Below, piece after piece: positions 4,671 to 5,527 of a DNA stretch of 5,527 bases; within the stretch, counting starts at the first letter, position 1; every line of letters starts with the position of its first letter. The stretch comes from Nitrospira sp. (lineage in GTDB: Bacteria > Nitrospirota > Nitrospiria > Nitrospirales > Nitrospiraceae): assembly GCA_015904045.1 (NCBI GenBank), contig JABMDG010000343.1, positions 1 to 5,527 on the forward strand, given 5' to 3'. The notes below the pieces were generated by a model. The model saw only the letters and a program-made list of their open reading frames with translations, was not told where the DNA came from and ran no database searches. A program made the translations under genes and the position numbers.

Positions 4671-5527
4671 GCTTCGATCAGTCATTCGCAATCGACGGCA
4701 TCGCAGGAGGTCTGGTTAACGATCCTCCGCTGGTTCGATTCCTGGGCGGGCTTGGAGCGCATGAACACCGGTGGCGTCCCGCGTGTGGACTGGCTTCGTT
4801 GTATTCCCATCATCGCCGTCCATCTGATGTGCTTCGGCGTCATGTGGGTCGGCTGGAGCTGGACCGCCGTGGCCGTGGCCGTCGCCTTCTACTTCGTCCG
4901 CATGTTTGCCATCACCGGCTGGTATCACCGGTATTTTTCCCATCGCACGTTCAAGACCTCCCGCACCGTGCAGTTCCTCTTCGCGCTGCTCGGCGGCGCC
5001 TGCGCCCAACGCGGCCCCTTGTGGTGGGCCGGCCATCATCGCCATCACCACATCGCGTCCGACACACCGGATGACGTCCACTCACCACGCCACGGGGGAT
5101 TTCTCTGGTCGCATATCGGCTGGTTTACCTCACAGACCCATTTCGCGCCGCGGTTAAAAGCGATCGCGGATTTTGCCAAATACCCGGAACTCCGGTTTTT
5201 GGACCGGTTTGATATTCTCGTCCCCACCCTCACCGGATTCGGCATGTTTGGGCTTGGGAAGCTGCTGGAAACCTTCGCGCCTGGTTTGGGCACCAACGGC
5301 CCGCAGATGCTGATCTGGGGATTCTTCGTTTCCACCGTCGCCCTGATCCATGGGACCTGTACGATTAATTCCCTCTCGCACGTCTACGGCTCGCAGCGGT
5401 ACCAAACCGGCGACGACAGTCGGAACAATTTCATCCTGGCGCTCATCACGATGGGTGAAGGCTGGCACAACAATCACCACTACTACCCTGCCTCCACCAG
5501 GCAGGGGTTCTATTGGTGGGAAATCGA
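4668..5527 (+). CDS. Membrane-bound acyl-CoA/fatty-acid desaturase (delta-9 type), 3'-truncated by the window edge
   Basis: The frame from ATG 4668 stays open to the last base, giving 286 residues with the C-terminus missing. It is a di-iron integral-membrane desaturase of the stearoyl-CoA desaturase/DesC family, which introduces a cis double bond using O2 and an electron donor. All three histidine boxes are present: HRYFSH (87-92), HRHHH (124-128) inside WAGHHRHHH, and HNNHH (267-271) in GEGWHNNHHYYP. The additional family motif NSLSH (234-238) is also there. Hydrophobic stretches that could span the membrane lie near 44-63, 66-84, 182-200 and 212-232, and box 1 follows the second of these as expected. 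The start is supported by GGAGG seven bases upstream. The gene is divergent from hemE across 122 bp. Position specificity and acyl carrier (CoA, ACP or lipid) cannot be read from the sequence. Confidence 0.94.
   Translation, partial: MASISHSQSTASQEVWLTILRWFDSWAGLERMNTGGVPRVDWLRCIPIIAVHLMCFGVMWVGWSWTAVAVAVAFYFVRMFAITGWYHRYFSHRTFKTSRTVQFLFALLGGACAQRGPLWWAGHHRHHHIASDTPDDVHSPRHGGFLWSHIGWFTSQTHFAPRLKAIADFAKYPELRFLDRFDILVPTLTGFGMFGLGKLLETFAPGLGTNGPQMLIWGFFVSTVALIHGTCTINSLSHVYGSQRYQTGDDSRNNFILALITMGEGWHNNHHYYPASTRQGFYWWEI

Noticed and set aside
5045..5480. Minus-strand open frames at the right end
   Set aside because: They overlap the desaturase, whose plus-strand frame carries all three histidine boxes, and their translations show no recognisable features.

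Overview
The window holds five protein-coding genes, two of them cut by the window edges, and almost no free space. Its core is a three-gene heme operon on the minus strand, hemE, hemH, hemY, read from about 4545 down to 919. It is flanked by two plus-strand membrane-lipid genes: the 3' part of a cyclopropane-fatty-acyl-phospholipid synthase (cfa, 2-895) and the 5' part of a membrane-bound acyl-CoA/fatty-acid desaturase (4668 to the end). All five reading frames are intact and keep their family's catalytic residues, so this looks like a chromosomal housekeeping region.

Layout. At 2-895 the cfa fragment runs into the window and stops 23 bp from the convergent hemY stop. At 919-2397 lies the oxygen-dependent (proto)porphyrinogen oxidase. 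It starts with GTG inside a 4-bp GTGA overlap with hemH (ferrochelatase, 2394-3344). Between hemH and hemE (uroporphyrinogen decarboxylase, 3520-4545) is a 175-bp spacer carrying short tandem repeats and a small perfect dyad; the last repeat unit supplies the hemH ribosome binding site. Between hemE and the divergent desaturase is a 122-bp regulatory region with a plausible sigma-70-type promoter for each direction. The predicted hemE transcript would start within a few bases of its ATG.

Function. HemE converts uroporphyrinogen III to coproporphyrinogen III. HemY oxidises a porphyrinogen to a porphyrin using O2. HemH inserts Fe2+. The step between HemE and the protoporphyrin branch (HemF/HemN) is not in the window. 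The desaturase introduces cis double bonds into acyl chains using O2, and Cfa methylenates such double bonds in phospholipids, so the two flanking genes act in sequence on membrane lipids.

Organism. The composition is GC-rich, the genes are bacterial, and the order hemE-hemH-hemY is the one known from Bacillus, but the ferrochelatase carries the Met-Gly-Gly-Pro motif of protoporphyrin-type enzymes. Together with the CGTGAAGCGT and ACGAGAT style intergenic repeats, this suggests to me a Gram-negative aerobe, possibly of the Nitrospira group. That is an impression, not a demonstration. I see no mobile element, CRISPR array, RNA gene, toxin-antitoxin or defence system, and no convincing novel multi-gene system. 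The items most worth a second look are regulatory: the near-leaderless hemE start and the repeat-built hemE-hemH spacer.
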